Positions 24,501 through 38,000 of a DNA stretch of 60,000 bases are shown in pieces. The DNA is from Tubiluchus corallicola. Its lineage: Eukaryota > Priapulida > Priapulimorpha > Priapulimorphida > Tubiluchidae. Positions within the stretch are counted from its first letter, which is position 1, and the number at the start of each line of letters is the position of its first letter. The stretch is from NCBI GenBank assembly GCA_030141605.1, contig JAQGDQ010000003.1, positions 2,811,501-2,871,500 of the forward strand, read 5' to 3'. Position numbers and translations under genes: made by a program. A model generated the notes under the pieces. That model saw nothing but the letters and a program-made list of their open reading frames with translations, searched no databases and was not told the DNA's origin.

Positions 24501-27500
24501 TTCTTGCTTGAGCTAATGACCTCTAATAGCTGATGTGTTTCATTCAAAGAAGTATTTTTTCTGAAACGTATTATCATTATTATTATTTATTTATTCATTT
24601 ATCCATTTGATATTACAATATATTAAATAATCACAATATTTTGTTGACAAAATTGACAATACATTGCAGTGAGTGAGTTCAAGAGCTGTGATGTTGTTCA
24701 TCTGTATCAACAAGTTCGATGTCAGATTTACAGTCAGTGTATATTGGTTTGATGTATTTTTGACTGACATTTGTTGAATGAAATATTGTTTTATTTTGCA
24801 GGAAGTGATTGATCTTCATGTTCATTTAATGAGAAGGATCAGCAAAGGAAATGTGCCACGGGACAAATGGGAACGGTGCTTAAGTAAAATCTGCCTTCAG
24901 TATTCATACGATGAATCTTGTTTACTACTTGAGCAAGGGTATCTAAGCCTAAACATAGAAGCTAAACTCCGATTGCTTAAATATTTAACCGAGAAGCAGT
25001 TTGACCATAACCAGAAGTTAAAACAAGACCATGTTAACAAATTGTCAGCTGAATCGTTGAGAACTGTTCCTATTGGAAAAGATATGCATGGGCATGCCTA
25101 TTGGTATCTATCTGATGCAGATGCTGCTTTAAGAATATATGAACAGGAATTTCATGCTGACACATCTGTTCTTACTTGGAAACTCATTGGAAAGAAACGA
25201 GATGATTTGGCTAATCTTATAGATGTGCTTAAATTTAAACAGAATCAAGATGGCACAATGGATGTAAAAGAGTCTGCTAATGATAAAGTGGAGGAGTTGC
25301 AGGAATCCGAACAGAAATTTGGAAAGGTGAAAGAAGATGATGTTAATGATTTTATGAAATGCGAACCCATAAATGCAGAGTTGAAATCATTAACTACAAC
25401 ATTTGTGGATAGTAATACTGCCATGTCTCTGAATTGTGCTTACGTACCTGAAGAAGTAAAACAAGGTCAAAGTGATTATGCTTGCACAGGCACTGTGCCA
25501 AATTGTTGTGATGCTAAAGAGAATGTTGCCGATGCCGAATCATCAAACACTGAAAGTAAGGTTGATATCAGTCACCTTGTAAGCACTGAATTGGAAAATA
25601 TTGTCAACCGTGTGTGTGAAAGTGAAAATTTTGTGTTTGACGTTAAGGAATCCTTGCAGCCGGAGATTGTGCCTGGTAGGCTACAAAATGGTTGTGGAAA
25701 TCAGCTGTCTAATGATGTAAACTCTCAACTACTTCAAAATGACATTAAGTTAGAAAATGCTGACTTAAGTAATCACTATGAAGATAACATTTCCAGTGAA
25801 AAAGAAAACTGTTTTGATTTAGTAAAAAATTCTACCTGTAATTCATCTGTAATTTCAAAAGATATTGAAAATAAGGAGGATTGTGAACTTGGTATTGCAA
25901 AGCAAATTATTAATGGAAATAAAGGAATGAAAAAATTAAAAGAGAAAAGGAAAGGAAAATTTAAACAAAAAAAGTATAGAAAAAAGGTAACTGACATTGC
26001 TGCATTAGATGCTCCACCTGTTGAGCTGAGAAGAAGTTTACGAAATCGGCAACCTAGGAAGCCAGTGCAGCAAGTAGTGGAATGGAGTGAATCAAGCGAT
26101 GAATGTGAAAAGAAAAAATCCACTAAAGTGAAAAATAAAAAGAAAGTCGAGTCAGATGATGAGTTTTTGCCATCGCTTATGCCATCAAAAGCACCAAGTA
26201 TTGATTCGGAAATCGAAAGTGATTCCGACGAGCTTGTTACTATTAAACAAAGAGCAAGGACAGTAAAAAAAACTGAGAATGAATCCAATGTCGAAGAAGA
26301 TGGAAAGCCATGTTCTCGGTGTGATAAAGACCACGATCCGGAATGTATACTGTTATGTGACACCTGTGATGATGGTTATCATTTGGAATGCTTAAATCCT
26401 CCATTAACAGATGTTCCCGATGGAAATTGGTACTGCCCTCCATGTGAACATAAGATGTTGATAGAGGCACTAGAGAAGCAGCTAGCTGCACTCGATGGAC
26501 TTTTGAAAGAAAAGGAAAGGCTTGAACATCGCAATAAGCGGCTAGCCTACGTCAATGTGAATCTTTCAAATCTTGTAGTACCAAAAAGGAAAAACAAAAT
26601 TTATAGTGAAGAAGAGGAGGAAAGTGAAGAAAGTGATGAATCTGATTCTGACCTTTACAACCCCGATATATGGCAGAGACGATCAAGGCGAAAACATCAG
26701 CAGATTAGCTACAAATTTGAGGATTTTGATGAACTTATTGAAGAAGCTGTTAAAGATGAAGTAAAAGAAAAACGAATTATACCACCAGGTAGAAGTAGGG
26801 GAAAGGACATGTCAAATATTGAGGGCCTTCCACCTGAAGATACTGAGCAAACATCCAGTAGTAAAAAGCTCAAAAACCGAAAGCTAACTAGTTTGGATGA
26901 CGACACTGAAGACAATGATTATAGTGATATAAGTTATAAAGGATCAGATGATGAAAACAGTGAAAGTGATGAAGTAACAAGTGAACCTGAGAGCGAGTCT
27001 GAGAATTTTAGTGGAGATTCATTACAGTACCGGCGTCGATCCACTAGATATTCCAAAAGTGGAAAGCAAAAAAGAGGCCCCAAGCGTCGTCAAAAATACT
27101 GGTTAAGTGACAGCTCTTCTAATGACACTTGGACACGGAAAAGGCGACGTGTCACACAAAATGTCACTTACAAAGAGTCGTCTGGTGAGGATAGTGATTC
27201 TAACCATCGACATAAACATAAACAAGAAAAGAGGAAAAAGAAAAGTGACAGCAGTGACGAGTGGTCAAATCTTGAGAAAAATGAACAATCATCTGAAAGT
27301 GACGAACTTTCAGATATTAATATTAGCAAACGCAAACGAGTTTTGCTACCGGACTTGTCCGACTCTGACGAAGCTGAAGAATCTAAGAAAAGCGCTGATG
27401 ACGTTTCTCAAGATGAAAGTGGAAACGATCTTTCTGAACAAAAACCTAACAAACTGAAGCGTGGACGACAAATTATTGAATCTGATGAGAGCGATTTAAA

Positions 27501-28095
27501 CGTGTGCAAAGCCTCGTCTCCTGCAGACAATTGTGATTCAAAGGACCAGGTTTTCAATGAGGAAAACGACCCCTCTAGCGATAGTAATCTAAGTAGCGAA
27601 GAATATGTGAGTGATCAAGAAGCATTCATTGATAAAGAAGTTACAGCAGAGGCAAAGTCTGAACAGTCTTCATATGTGAATTCATTGGAAAAAAGTTGTG
27701 AAATGGAAATAGGTAAATTTTGTGATAATCATTCAAATTTGCAACCAAAAGAAAAACATATAGATGTGTCGTTGGCATTAGGAACCACAGATGCACTAGA
27801 ATCTTTTGCAAACAGCAATGCTGTGCCTTGCCAACAACAGTCATTCTCTATGACAGATAATCCTCCTGTTAAAATAAATACTTCACTAACTGCTCAGAGC
27901 GAGACATGCATGCCAGCGTCAGCCATTGAACTAAGTAATGAACAAAATTTCCTCTATAAACCTGGTATAGACAGCGAACAGAGAATTTCACCAAATTTAG
28001 GAAGACCGACTACAAATGGTTTTATGATTGCAAACATTCTTCAAGGAACTAGAGAACAGCTTGAAGATAATAAAAACCCGACAATAAACAGTTGA
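21530..28095 (+). CDS. RSF1: Remodeling and spacing factor 1 (RSF1), complete
   Basis: Two coding exons, 21530-21670 and 24802-28095, join in phase 0 to give 1144 residues. The ATG has A at -3 and G at +4, and an in-frame TGA lies 24 bases upstream. Exon 1 encodes the family N-terminus (PDFAVVCDYLHRFAEVLGI). The start of exon 2 continues the conserved N-terminal domain (EVIDLHVHLMRRISKG, then RTVPIGKDMHGHAYWYL). A C4HC3 PHD finger spans about residues 551-595 (CSRC, LLCDTC, GYHLEC, YCPPC). The conserved block HKMLIEALEKQLAALD and later ISYKFEDFDELIEEAVKDE follow. The rest is acidic, serine-rich and lysine-rich, as in the family. RSF1 is known as the histone-binding subunit that pairs with the ISWI ATPase SNF2H in the nucleus to assemble and space nucleosomes. 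The vertebrate protein is longer (about 1440 residues) and has many more exons. Confidence 0.95.
21925..22620 (-). mobile_element. Decayed non-LTR retrotransposon (LINE) fragment: linker and start of reverse transcriptase
   Basis: On the minus strand three pieces of one LINE polyprotein follow each other in different frames. Near 22550-22355: KSRKKVLWNRF, then VRNKVTGVVRLAKQNFKR, then a NPTAFW motif ended by a stop. Near 22330-22190: GNLAVSDEDKAQVLEDSFSF and a FITEDTSQL motif. Near 22130-21925: IKALWKY, then NYGPVLSLTSIVYKLLEGI, the start of the reverse transcriptase domain. The order matches the region between endonuclease and RT in CR1/L2/jockey-type LINEs. The segment with the usual KS-GPDG motif is deleted, the catalytic FADD-type motif is absent, and several frameshifts and stops are present. 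The copy is dead. It is antisense to RSF1. Confidence 0.85.
23893..23940. repeat. Compound microsatellite (CA)n-(GA)n
   Basis: An imperfect CA run broken by TGCATG leads into a longer CA run and then GAGAGAGAG. A short (TA)n run follows at about 24006-24021. It directly adjoins the duplicated LINE segment. Confidence 0.95.
23952..24002 (-). mobile_element. Second copy of a LINE segment (51 bp)
   Basis: This stretch matches 22567-22617 at 47 of 51 bases and lies in the same orientation. Read on minus it encodes a CYELENTIQHLIT motif, against CYKLENTIQHLIT in the first copy. It is bracketed by a CA/GA microsatellite and a TA run. It may be a remnant of a second LINE insertion or a local duplication. 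Confidence 0.7.
26311..26445 (+). other. RSF1: PHD finger of RSF1
   Basis: The eight zinc ligands are all visible in C4HC3 order: CxxC, then CDTC, then H in GYH, C in LEC, and CPPC at the end. The LLCDTCDDGYHLECLNPPL block with DGNWYCPPC is nearly diagnostic for RSF1-type PHD fingers. It is expected to bind histone tails. Confidence 0.95.
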
Positions 28096-31000
28096 TAAAT
28101 GTAATTTTTCTTGTAAAACAAATGCATAGAAGTGTAATGGCTAAGTTATTAAAAACGGCATTCATGTAGTCAGACGCCTCAGAATCATGTTCCTACTGAC
28201 CTTCTTTAAAATTGTCTTAAATTGTACATTCTGAATAAGGTCAATGTGGCCATAAAAGTTGCTTTTGCTTTAGGTTTTAACCAAACTTGATGTGAAAGGT
28301 ATTAAACATTTGGTGCAAGCTGTGTACCTATTTACCTGCAGCATGTATCATTTCATTACAGTCTCATCAACTGACTGAACAGAAGTTCGCTACAAAGAAA
28401 TTTGTACATAAATGTAAGTCCTTTCCCTATATTGTGCATATTTATTACACTTATAACTTGCTCTAAAACATGGCAATTTTATTTGTATATTTTTTTGTTT
28501 TTTTGCATAAAGCAAGTTGTTTTGGCATGGAGACTGCCAAGACTGTTTTAAACAAAATATATTTATTTTTGTAGATATTATGTATTTGCAATGCACAACT
28601 TATTACATATTTGTAAATATTACAAGATCATGGTTTTATGTCAAACTGTTCTTCTGTGTAAGCTGGCAGAATATTGAATATTTACAGCTATTCTATAATA
28701 GTTCATCACTATTAAAAGATTATTTATCTTCAGTGTTGCATTAACATATATGTTTTCTAACATTTAAGTCACAAAAATGCTGATTCATATTTATTTTATC
28801 TCACGTAAAATTATTTTAATTTCCGTTAAGTCTCAGTAACATATGCCTATGTTATTGTACTTGTAATGTATAAGGTAATAAATTATTCTATGACCTCATG
28901 GGTTCTTATTTTGTTGTCTGTTGAGCCTGCTGATTAAGTTCTTATCTTTGGAAGGCTCTAGTTTGCAAGTGTACATGCAAGTGTGAAAAATAATGATTGC
29001 AAAATTGTATTGAATATTATTATGCAAAAATAAATTTATTTTCCAATGCTAATCACGTCTACTTAACACTATAAGGCAATGATAAATGGCTATAATAACT
29101 TCTACAAAATGAGTGTTTAAACATTATAACAGTAATTATGAGCTACGCAACACATAACAGGGCAATCAAAAGGCACAGAGTCGAAACTTTGGTGTCTATG
29201 CAAAGTAATAAAACACGAAGCAGGTGTATGAAGAAATTAATTATAGAACATTGTTTCAACCAATTAAAGAATAATAGTGATCACATGACAAAATGACACA
29301 GTTATGGTAAAAACTTAATTTATGTTATCAATTTGAGCAAGGTAACACCCATGCATTCAATAAAGAGACCAGTGAAGCAAAATTAAGTCGCCGGTTAATG
29401 TGATGGAAGCCTGAAAAAATTTAATTTATCACATTATAAAATCTGAGTTTGCTATGGACGTTTGTGTATTTAACTTGTATGTTATGATCAACAAAATAAC
29501 CAGGCAACATGATAATTATGAATGCCACAGGCAGTAAAGATATTACAGTTTGTATCACATCCAATATCCTGTTCCTAGGATTTTTTTTCTATCCTGTTAA
29601 TATGGTGTTTTCATTAATAATAAAACAGCAAAGTGGATACATGGGATTTAAATTATATGTCCAAAGTTATATACATGTAATAGTATACCTACAAACGTGT
29701 TCTACATTAGTGTAACTTGCTATAAAGTATGTAATATGTACACAACCACTGTCTGGTAAACTCTTTGGTTGCATTTCAATTTAACCTATGAAATAATCGA
29801 TGTTAGCAAAGTCGTTATCTGCTCTTATAGGGGTCAAAATACTGTATTTACTTGTCATCTAAAATATGGGAGTTTGTTATATTAAATCACTATAACATTC
29901 CTTTGGAGGCTGAGGTAATCTCGAAAGTACCACAGTGCTTTACTATATCTATGTTTATTGTTTAGTTGACAGTTTACACAAATCTGCCCTGAAAAGCAAA
30001 ATTGAAAATATCAGATATACTTGCATTAAAAAAAATTGATAGTCATACGTTCGACTTTACACTTAAAAAGATAATAACATTATAATACATTTATACATAT
30101 TGAACATTCAACTTACGGCATGTTATTCTGTTTACACAAACTACCATTTTACCTACAAAAAATCTTCTAAAGACTACTTTTACAACATCTATTTGGCTTT
30201 AGCCAACATTGGCAAGTCACAAATTAGTTACAAATTATGTAAATCAGTAAGGCAATAAAATACACAATACTACAATTTGACTAACAGCTATTGTGTCCGT
30301 GATACTTATTTCATGTCAATACAGCAAAGCAGATGAACTTATAACATAATTATAACCACCAATTACCAATGTGGTACTGTGGTAATTCTATGTACAGTCT
30401 CACTCCAGCACAGGTATTTACATGTGCAGGAAAAGGCATGACTGGGCTATCATTATTTCTTACATTCTAGTTTCCAGTATCTTAGTGAATTTTGCAGTAT
30501 CAATAGCTAATTCAGCCATGTGCGAAAAGTATAAAATCACTTAAATAAGGATGGTTGACTTAGTTGGCTGTATGGTCGTTCGCCACCCTTTCTTCATACT
30601 AATTATATGTATTTATACATATACCACAAAATATCTTCTGCTTTAGTGAATTTTTTATGTACTGTTAAAGCTGCAGGGGATAAGTAAAATATATCTTATC
30701 TTGTTTTATCTTATCTTAAGTGAGTTAACTATATTTTTAGATGTTTCAAGTAGTGAATACACGATTATACTCATGAAAATAATGCTTTCTTTTTTTACAA
30801 AAACTTCAGCTGTTTTAAAAGTTAAAAGTTACATGGTAGTCATTGAAAAGACAATGGGTGAGGATTCCCATAAAGGTTTAGCCTATTAGGCAGCGTGATT
30901 TGTAGCGGCACCATAAATTAATGTTCTTGTGTGTCAAGATTGTGTCACGCCCAAATGGACTGTCTCAAAAACTGATTATAATCACAAAGCTCTTAAAGAA

Positions 31001-31475
31001 CTAGCGGTGATTTGAGAAGTTAAACTGACTACAGTGTATAATGAGTAGATACACGATTCCAAAAAGTATTGCACCATCATCAGTTGTTCAACTTCAGATT
31101 ATTATTGTGGAATTTCTTTGTCCACCATTAGCTTATTTTGAAAAAGTTCAAATTAACTGCAGTAACATACATAATTAAATTTTTAGGTGTACAAACTTCC
31201 AGTCGCATAATCCACAAATTTACAAATTGAATAATGCAGCATGCAATATTTAAAATGATTTTGTTGAGCTCAACTCAACTATAGTGAGAGGGAATCTGTC
31301 ACTGGCTGATAACTGACATTAGCTGCATTGGTCTCAGAATTAATTTTAACAGCAATAGCACAACTAAGTGTTAATCTTCAATGCTCTGAAGCTACTAACA
31401 TTGATAATAATATTAGATCCTACAACTTACAAATGACTTAGAATGAATAACATACATGTGAAGAGTAGGTGCCAA
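28096..31475. other. Convergent intergenic region between RSF1 and whirlin
   Basis: About 3.4 kb between two convergent stops, presumably both 3' UTRs. No RNA gene, ORF or repeat stands out. For whirlin, a TTTATT (AATAAA on minus) at 29954-29959 is one possible polyadenylation signal, but it would imply a 1.5-kb UTR. Confidence 0.5.
28877..28882 (+). promoter_or_regulatory. RSF1: Candidate polyadenylation signal of RSF1
   Basis: AATAAA about 780 bases after the RSF1 stop, followed about 30 bases later by a GT-rich stretch (TTGTTGTCTGTTGAG), which is the normal downstream element. The best candidate for the RSF1 3' end. Confidence 0.55.
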
Positions 31476-32034
31476 CTACGTCACTGATGGTTCACTTGTC
31501 GGAATAACTACAATTTCCATTAATGCCCTCTGTTTATTACGATAAGCTCTACGTATTGTTTCTACAGCTTGCATGTGACTGGCACTATTCATGGAGATTC
31601 CATCCACTGATACAATTTCATACCCAGCCTAGCACAGAGAAAATGCAGTAGTTAATAGATAAAAGCAAAAACTGTGTGCTACTTAGAGGGACAAAGACAC
31701 TTAATCTTTGGTAAATAGTTGTCATTAAATTTGCAAGTCCAAAAACAAATTTATCATAGTTTTGTTAATAAAAGTTTTTTTTCTGTTTCTCTACAAAACA
31801 CATCCATACTGCAGCACTGCAAAGACTGTTCCCTTTTCCATGCCAAATACAGGTGAGTACAGTTATTTAGATGTTAAAAAATTACTATTCATTAATAACT
31901 AGAAACAAGACCATAAATTTTCTTTTGTTTTACCTTGAGATAGGGACTAGTAGATGCAGCGCCACCTGGAAAAACTCGATCAATTTTAATCATCGGTTGA
32001 GTTTTGCTCTCCGCACCACCGGAGATACTAATGC
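31476..32034 (-). other. WHRN: Whirlin PDZ3 and C-terminus, exons 14 and 15
   Basis: Exon 14 (31934-32034) encodes [20 protein letters not shown] and then VFPGGAAS. Exon 15 (31476-31628) encodes [20 protein letters not shown] and ends [13 protein letters not shown]. The carboxylate loop is L-G-I-S, as in whirlin PDZ3. The stop is TAG. The C-terminal residues are not a clear PDZ ligand. Confidence 0.92.
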
Positions 32035-35000
32035 CTAAAAATATAAGAAAGAAAGAAGAAAATATTTCTCATAGGAAGTCACATCATGTGGAATTATGAA
32101 TGTGAAATTCCTTGCTTAAAGTGACAATTTACAACCCTGAAAAGTATAAATTTCATTTTGCATGAAAAACAAATTACTAAATAAATAAAAGTGTAAATGC
32201 CAACATGATCTTCTTAACACCAAGGAAGGATGAAATCACCTGTGAAAAGTAGCACAAGACACAATTATGAAAAGTAGATGTATTAAACTTACCAAGTGAA
32301 GACTTAGATTTTGGTAACTGCACTGTAACTTTAGTCTTGGCTATATTTGTTGACTTTTCCAGAGAATTTCTATGGCCCGTAGATAGATGATCAACTGCAT
32401 CTAATGCATGGGGTTCAGTTTCAATTACAGCACTACCTTTTTGTCCATTTAGCACAGAATTTGTCACCTCTAAAATTATGTCTGGAGTTGAGGTGCCTTC
32501 CGAGCTTTTGTCGTTATGTATTGCATGATCTTTAGACTTCAAAGCATTAAAGTCTGAATCATTATGGTCATCTGAAACAATATTTGTCTTAGTTACACTG
32601 TAAGGTTGATAGACACTTTTCTTTTGTATGCAATTGTCGGGACTATCGTTGGTACCATGTTTTTGAGGTGTTGCACCAGTTGATTTTAAATAAGTACACA
32701 TTACACATGTAGTAGGGTTACTTTCTGAAGATGTTTTAACGGGAAATATTTTTCCACATTCAACGCACTCTAGATCTGAAACAGCAGTAGTCACTTTTCC
32801 GTCATTAACATCATTATTGTTAGTTGTCGCATTCACTATTTCTACACTAGGGCTGGCTGATATTGTACTTCCATCTGAAGGTTCATATTTCATAGGTATC
32901 ACAATTTCTAACACTTCAGCTGCTTTTTCGGCAGCATCCGATTGCCCGGTAAGTTCTGAAATACGTTTTTGGACGATGTTGATTGGGTGTGCATCTAGAT
33001 CATCAAGGGCTGTAGATGGTTTTTGGTAATTTGTAAGAGTATAACTATTATGGCGTTCAGTTTCTTTATCATACAGGTGAATATCTTGTTTTGCAGTTTT
33101 AGTAGCAGAGTTCACTGGTTCATTCTGCGCTACTTCCCCATTAAACTTTGCATACAAATTCACATTAGGCTTAGAATGAATAACTTCAGGAAATGGTTTG
33201 TAATCTTCGCGAGTAAGTTTTTCGCCAATTATCTTAACATTTTTATCAGTTGAAATTCCACTATGCAAATCTCTCATCATAAGAGCATCAGACCTTTCAG
33301 ATAAATCTTTCTCTGTCTTAAAATGTTTGGTAACTATCGAATATTGTGGGGAGTCAGTTACACCAATTTTCCTGGAAAACTTAGCGTACGAAGAATCTAT
33401 CGTTGTATATGAGTTTTCAGGCAGTTGTTCTTTAATGGACGAAGATTCTGTCTCGGATAAAATTGGATCATTCTTCAACTGTTCAGAGGATTCAATTAGA
33501 TGACTCCGCAATGGTTTCGGTGGAACTTTTCCCTTAGGAGGAGGCGGAAAAGATTCTGATATAGCAGCAAGATGACGAGAGTTTGTTTCATGATCAACTG
33601 GACTAGTTATGTTGTTTTGCTCAACCAAAGCATCATCGTCATGTGTTGTGTAAATAGGATTGTCGATAACAAAGTCCGAGTCAGAGCCGTAGCTATGATA
33701 AGTGCCATCGCTGTCCTGTTTTAGCCGCTCTTCTTCGGAAGAAGTGTAGAACAAACTTTGTGAGAGCTGACTACGCTTATTCTGTTTATTCCTACCAGTC
33801 AAGCGCTTGAAAAAATTGTAATGATGTTTCTTCTCCTTCTGAATATGTTGTTTTGTACTTCCGTTTGTCAATTCTTTTTCACTAAACTCGTGTGACTGTT
33901 TTTTTGCAGGATTTTTTCGATGCTTATTATTATTATTTTCAAGTGGCACTTGTGAAGTTTCCAGCTGGAGGTCATTAAATTGATTTAACATTTTTGCTGC
34001 TTCACCTTGCCTGCTTGCATGCATGCTAAAAGGTCTTTGAGACTTCTCTTTTGGAATCCTCAGTTTCACTTCACTTGCACTTCTGCTCTCTTCAAACACA
34101 CTTTTTGGGCGTGGAACATTTTTCTTATATCTATGCTTCTCATTTGCCCCAGCATTTCTTTTCTCAATGTTAGCACCATCCAATTTTTGGTTAACATTTT
34201 CTTCAAAAAATTGTTTTGTTTGCATAAAATCGTTCCAGCTCATAGAGTCACCATTCATTATAATTTTAATGTCATTGGTAAGTTTATTTAGTTTATGTGG
34301 ATTTCTAGGAACTGCATCTTCATCAGATGTGATATGATTATGGTGCAATTTTACTTCATCAGAAATTGGTGGCTTTCCTGTTACATTATCTGTTTCTGTA
34401 GATGTTGAAGAACTATTTACATTTTCTGAAAATAAAAGAAAACGTTTAAAATAATGCTCCAAATTCATGATACTGTCCATAAATAATCGTAGCTGACTGT
34501 AATAAGGTAAGCTACCTTCTTTACTATATTTCATTGTAAGTTTCTAAAACTGACTCAACTTTTTTTAGTCAATAATGCCCGTCATTTACAGATGTTAGTT
34601 TTACTGACCTATATACAATGCTTGATATGAACTAAACTAAATAAAGTAGAATAAAACTAAATTCTTAAGTTGTTACATGATCACAAGAAAAAACATAGGT
34701 TCACAGAAACAGAAACAAAAAATTGAGCAGTTTATTTTTCAATGCCTATTACTTCTATAATAAGTTAGCTAGAGTAACAACAAGAGCCCAGTTACATTTT
34801 CTTTTCTCATCTATACTACTCATTACTCAGTACTTGTTACCGCAGTTTAGATAAACTGTCATTTTACTTGTTAAAATTTATTGTTTATTTTCAGTTTTCA
34901 TAATTACATTTGCCTTATATTTTACAGATTAAGAAATGATACAATTTTAAGTTTACTACCTATTACGTCTTACATATATTATAAAAGGAATCCAATGTTT

Positions 35001-38000
35001 ATTGTGTATGTAATTTTATCTACGAATAGCTGTGAAGCTTGCTTTGTAACACTTATTGTAGTAATTTGTTTTGCAACAAGTAACTAATTATTTTAAAAAG
35101 TAATATGCACAATGCTATCCATAAAACAGTTTGACCACTAAAACTTATACTGCTAACAAACATTATACCTGGTTCAGAATTTGAAGGTCTTGATTTCTTT
35201 GGTTTTGTTTTCCTGTCTTTGTGCATATGTACAGTTTTATGCCCATTAGCTACAGGTGATTCAGCTTCCCCCATTTTGGCTTGCAACATCTCATAAGCTT
35301 GCATTTCTATTGGAAGCACCATGTTATCATATTGGCCGACGTCAGAGGGTTGAATTATGCTTCTATAGAAGAAACAAACATTGAATAACAGTTTAGCAGG
35401 GAAACGTGAAAAGTAATTCCAATAAAGAATGTAAAAGTAAATAGTTTAACAAAAATTAACAGATCAGATGCATTTTACAAATGAAAATGTTCAATTTGCA
35501 GTTGCAAGCAAAAAACTAAACTTTGACACAAAATGGAAAAATAACATTCTTTAAACATAGAAAAATCACACTCAGTCTTAAATCTGAAAGCAATAGACAA
35601 GAAAATTAGACAATAAACATTCCACATTTACTAACTAACAGTAACAGCACTAACAGCTTCATTACCAAGTAGCATAGTCTACATCTCAAATAACTACCAA
35701 AATGAACTACAACGAATTTATGTATACAGACACAGTCCACGGTCTGTTATGTAATGTTATGTAACCATGTCCCTGCTACTACAATTTACATTAAAGAGAG
35801 AGGTGAGAATACCTTATTTCCCTTAGCAACAATAGCTGCTCTGGTGAATCTAATATGTCGAGGGCATCCATCACCAAGTCTTCTACTATGGGATGATCCT
35901 GATACTGTAAGGAAAAGCAAACCCGGCCTTAAAACTGAATAACACACAGTGTGGTTAGTGTAATTCTACTAATATACATGTACATAATTATACAACATAG
36001 TCGTATAAAATAAACTATTTCAACCTTTTCTTTTGTTAACATCGAATGAACAATCACATTTACAAGTTAAAGACCAAATAGAAAGTTCAAGTAATTTATA
36101 GTGCATACTATTCATAAAAGTGGAATGTTCACAGTGCAGTTCTAATAGCAAATAGATGAAAGAATGTGAAAAGGGGTGAACATATTTCTGCTGCATTGAA
36201 CAAATTTTTTATGTAGATGTTTGTAAAACATGCCAAAGTTATGAATAATTAACATTCAATTCAATTAATGTATTCACAATACTTCCAATAATTTTGCTAC
36301 AAATTAGTTCTTAGAATTATTAAAGTTGGAAATGTTAAATATTTGCATAGAAATTTTAGGTTGGCAAACAGCAGGACATTGTAATCGATAAATCACAACA
36401 GTAACTCAAGGCCAAATTAAGCCATGCAACAGTAAAGAAGTGCAGAATAAGATAGTACGATTTTTTAATGAAAAAACTACATTTTCAAAAACAGAACATG
36501 CAGTGAATGCAAAACAAAAGATACTGTTAGTGCTAAAAGCAGAAATTGCATAAAAATTAAATTCACAAGTCAAACTACCACCAGTAGATGATCATTAGTT
36601 TTATCTGGTACCAAAAAATAGAGTTACAAATTTGTTAGTACAGGTATTATGCAGGAATGCCAAAAGCCCAAGTACGATCAGACTGCACTAAAAAGAGAAG
36701 ACCATCACCCTAAAGCATTGTAAACTACATTTGTTGAAAAAATGTTGTGATAAATAAAGAATAGTTTAGTGATGCTGCAAAATGCGCAAATAGTTTAAGA
36801 CAAAAGTATAAAAGATGTGTGACTCTTTAGCAATAGTGGAAAGAGCTTATGAAAGAGTAAAAAACTGTATGACGAACTCTTAACTGAGTTGTCGAATTCT
36901 CATAGTTATCATAAATCAAGCATTTATGCAGTGACATTGCTCAGCATGATGTATGCCAACGATATATCTGTTTATTCAATAAGATAAATTATAGTCGGAT
37001 TCTTAGGTGTTCTAGGAGAGGAAATGTGATAAAAAATTTAGTGCATTCCAGTAGATTATTCATCATACAACCACCATACGATCAAGTTAATCATTGGGAA
37101 AGATTGCTGGACTGTTATGCCAATAAAAAGAGGTTCCCTTTTGATCTCGCAGAATGCTGTGTTTGTCATTTAAGTGTCATGTAAAATTTGTAATGCATAA
37201 GTTAATGTGTATTTAACTGCTCATCCCTGGAGGAGTATCATCAATTATATAACCCCTACTTGGTACTTCGTGTCTTATAAATTTTGTTCGCTGCAATAAA
37301 ATTTTATATAAAGTACTCATCTTTCATTCCACCACCATTGCATTTTATCCATACAGCATGCTTCCAGTTGTGCAATTTCTTACAGTAAAGACTAAAGAAA
37401 GAATTTCTAGACTGCCATATATAGAAAGTACAGCACCAATTTCTGGTTGCAAATATTCATAGCCTAGAATTTCTAGCAGAAACAACACCTGGTGTCACTT
37501 ATGTCTTAATCATTATCAAATAATAATTGGGACAGACTGATACAGCTGGTTGCAAAATGCAAACCGATTAAAAATTAACAAAGTCCACTGGAAGTATCAT
37601 CATTCACAATGAATGAGTATGGCGACCTAGTAATTACTATGAAGATGATCGTCAGCAATAGTTCAGTAGTTTTATTGTCGGATTGTATCCATTTTAAGCT
37701 GGATGTTAATTATTGCTCACACTGCATCAGCAGCTCATTGTTTAGCCTTGTCAATACCATATTTGCGAGGATTAGTCAAGATTTGTGTGCTAGCAAGAAT
37801 GTAGCATATAATATGATGTTATGATATAATATAATAAGATATGATATTTTGAAGGTGGTGTGTAGTTATTTGTAGCATTTGTTGTTAGAACTTACTAGTT
37901 TCTATTACGTGAGGTAATTGTGCCACTGGTATTCCAAAAACAGGAGCATCAACAACAACAAAATTTTCAGCTTGGATGTGAAATGATAGGTTAGAAAGAA

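Larger units (their letters stand above)
21671..24801. other. RSF1: RSF1 intron 1 (3.1 kb)
   Basis: Donor AAAG-GTGGGC and acceptor TTTTGCAG. It contains an antisense LINE relic (21925-22620), a second copy of one LINE segment (23952-24002) and a compound microsatellite (23893-23940). Between 22640 and 23890 and between 24160 and 24800 I see no further structure worth naming. Confidence 0.8.

Noticed and set aside
24778-24801. ATG at 24778 as the start of RSF1
   Set aside because: It lies in the intron just before the TTTTGCAG acceptor. The true N-terminus is encoded by exon 1 at 21530, which carries conserved family residues.
25776-26363. 195-codon minus-strand ORF, serine- and phenylalanine-rich
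   Set aside because: It is the antisense shadow of the acidic and lysine-rich RSF1 coding exon.
32177-34534. 785-codon ORF taken as a separate single-exon gene
   Set aside because: It is whirlin exon 13 plus intron read-through at both ends. The GT-AG borders at 32293 and 34425 join in phase to exons that complete PDZ3 and HHD2.
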